A stretch of DNA of 64,000 nt from assembly GCA_025408425.1 (NCBI GenBank), contig JANXYX010000016.1:87435-151434 (forward strand), in the 5' to 3' direction. The number at the start of each line of letters is the position of its first letter. Positions within the stretch are counted from its first letter, which is position 1. A program made the position numbers and the translations under genes. Positions 63,501 to 64,000 of this stretch are shown here, piece after piece. This DNA is from Granulicella sp. Its GTDB lineage: Bacteria; Acidobacteriota; Terriglobia; Terriglobales; Acidobacteriaceae. The notes under the pieces are model-generated. The model did no database searches. It was not told the DNA's origin and saw only the letters and a program-made list of their open reading frames with translations.

Positions 63501-63954
63501 CCAGCCTCTCACCGGCTTCATGGCAGGTGCACCCGTCTCCCCAATCGGCGACGGCGGTCTCTCCGGCGCGGAGCTCTCCCTCTTCAACTCCGGCACCAAC
63601 GGTCGCGTCCCTGACGCGGTCGCCCGCCGTAACGCATTCACTGGACCGGGAGTTCATAACATCGACGCCCGCATCTCGCGTGATTTCATCATTCACGAGG
63701 GAATCAAGCTCCAGCTCTTCGCCGAGGCCTTCAACGTTCTCAACCACAAAAACATCCTTGGCGTCTCCACCAACCTCTTCACCTACGTCGGTCCTGGAGT
63801 CGCCTACAACGGCGGCACCTGCCCCACGACGGGCAACAACGGATGCATCGTTCCCCTGGCAGCCAGTGCGCAGCCCTTCGCCACTCAGACCAGCACCAGC
63901 AGCGTCCTCTATGGCCCACGTCAGCTGCAGCTCACCGCCAGGCTGTTCTTCTAA
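60595..63954 (+). CDS. Oar-like TonB-dependent receptor with carboxypeptidase-regulatory-like domain
   Basis: A 1119-aa outer-membrane protein. Signal peptide (LLATAAAALILVSAALPAAAQ), then a CnaB-like sandwich (LGNISGVVRDSAGAVIPNVTV, residues ~35-115), a plug domain (NLPVNGRRFDNFVLLTPNV ... DSIKEFSSENAGYSAEFGQAAGGIVNAITKSG), and a long beta-barrel with a C-terminal aromatic end (QLQLTARLFF). This class is abundant in Acidobacteriota and Myxococcus (Oar); it probably imports or binds large polymers or peptides. No TonB box was identified with certainty. A terminator follows directly. Confidence 0.93.
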   Translation: MNLPSFCKSLLATAAAALILVSAALPAAAQNAALGNISGVVRDSAGAVIPNVTVEIKNLGTGASRAITTNSEGHYAATFLQPGQYEVILGGGSFGKVDRKNVSVTVGATATVDAELPTASVSTEIQVSADVPLLETDKVAASQVVSEVLVSNLPVNGRRFDNFVLLTPNVVPDGNTGLISFRGISGIYNSNIVDGANNNQAFFSEARGRSIGAPYVYPIDSIKEFSSENAGYSAEFGQAAGGIVNAITKSGTNTMHGDVYEYYRTPGYNAIDPQTKTKPVKVQHQFGGSIGGPILKDKLFYHFTYDGYRKITPITYLSAYNSATQNLNDLAGLCDQRTAGYLTRGAAIYPSTIPGITPAQCTAAITFLLTKQLGTYPRNVKQDIFFPRLDYQLTEKTHLSSSFLWQNFHQPNGYNTATTVTSGGVSANGTADFHSRFFVANAETVLNARSANVVHFQWARDLETDTTNSGGPAIAITNIAGYGETSALPRGAFPDEHRIQFTDIYSISLGKHSVKIGTDLNFIHEQLQNLFQGDGSFTYGTGTSEFNFANWIQDVYQVNGGRHYNSFTQVNDPITHVGADDFWNPDIDGFVEDSWKIRPTLLLSLGARYDVQLVPQPDKPNTSSAVATLYTSTINNYKKMIQPRVGFSWNPNQSTVIRGGYGIFYGLNSNSAYYTQRRENGVYQQQFNVSALTNPNTPYVNVVGAPAGQPNRTFQQSGTYAANAPQGGIPEFTPPGPAPVNQVTGAPTPAVNTGLSLGTISARGLDPNFKNPESMSWDLAVEQQLPLHSTLTVSYVGNRGLRLPVFVDTNVDPASAVTNNYAFLPAGGTPQIISVPFYKARVSTNTGSILTGFSDVNSNYHSFVATVRKPASHGIEILANYTWAKAMDGGQVSGVNGTFNGTDTPIDPFARGKRSGRSAEYARSDLDERGRFVGSIVATPTIDRVVSNKYARYAVNGFTVAGTITAQTGQPLTGFMAGAPVSPIGDGGLSGAELSLFNSGTNGRVPDAVARRNAFTGPGVHNIDARISRDFIIHEGIKLQLFAEAFNVLNHKNILGVSTNLFTYVGPGVAYNGGTCPTTGNNGCIVPLAASAQPFATQTSTSSVLYGPRQLQLTARLFF

Positions 63955-63977
63955 CCAGGAACCCATCCACCTGAAAG

Positions 63978-64000
63978 CGGCTCCGTCATCGACGGAGCCG
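63978..64000 (+). terminator. Terminator hairpin after the TonB receptor (T-run beyond window)
   Basis: CGGCTCCGTC and GACGGAGCCG form a perfect 10-bp stem around ATC. The window ends at the stem, so the T-tract cannot be seen. Confidence 0.7.

Overview
The window reads as a chromosomal stretch of a GC-rich, diderm soil bacterium, most likely an Acidobacteriota of the Terriglobia (Granulicella/Terriglobus/Edaphobacter type). This is inferred from the gene families: two large Oar-like TonB-dependent receptors with an N-terminal carboxypeptidase-regulatory-like domain, a thioredoxin fused to the soil-associated DUF3738 domain, KdsA and a BamD-like protein (outer membrane, LPS), many small secreted proteins, and dispersed palindromic intergenic repeats. 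I see no phage, insertion sequence, CRISPR array, rRNA or tRNA.

Layout. 1-13 kb: end of a bactofilin-like membrane protein, bamD-like and rpe, a degenerate UvrC-like protein, the tldD/tldE protease genes with two tandem small zinc-ribbon genes between them, a DUF1906 secreted protein, a DinB/YfiT enzyme next to a PD-(D/E)XK-type protein, a DUF4919 protein and dusB. 13-25 kb: rpmE, a DnaC/IstB-like ATPase, a 52-aa membrane protein, a sigma-54-type promoter before an OmpA-like gene, kdsA, a ForC/ForE-type formate dehydrogenase pair, a tRNA nucleotidyltransferase and a thioredoxin-DUF3738 fusion. 25-37 kb: tsaD-cysS, secreted hypotheticals, a DUF985 cupin, an EamA transporter, a TonB receptor with a His/Cys-rich neighbour, a GAF-GGDEF protein and moaA. 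37-46 kb: an etfB-etfA / SnoaL / membrane Fe-S oxidoreductase module feeding electrons to quinone, then small zinc and basic proteins, a SIMPL protein, a hexapeptide acyltransferase and a cNMP-DUF1003 fusion. 46-53 kb: a plus-strand housekeeping cluster (site-2 protease homologue without its active site, trpS, scpA, SGNH hydrolase, scpB, a 56-aa acidic protein, rluB-like). 53-64 kb: msrA, a DEAD-box (DEVD) helicase with a long leader, an ABC-F ATPase, a sugar epimerase/oxidoreductase pair, DUF2237 and a second TonB receptor.

The genes are mostly core metabolism and information processing in short operons. The most unusual points are the tldD-ZnR-ZnR-tldE arrangement, two apparent pseudoenzymes that keep their fold and context (UvrC-like and site-2-protease-like), the sigma-54 promoter, a PD-(D/E)XK protein of unknown family, two small genes under 60 codons that are easily missed, and at least two families of intergenic repeats. 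Start codons were revised where a ribosome binding site or family alignment gave a better choice. Family assignments are by recognition from sequence alone, without a database search.
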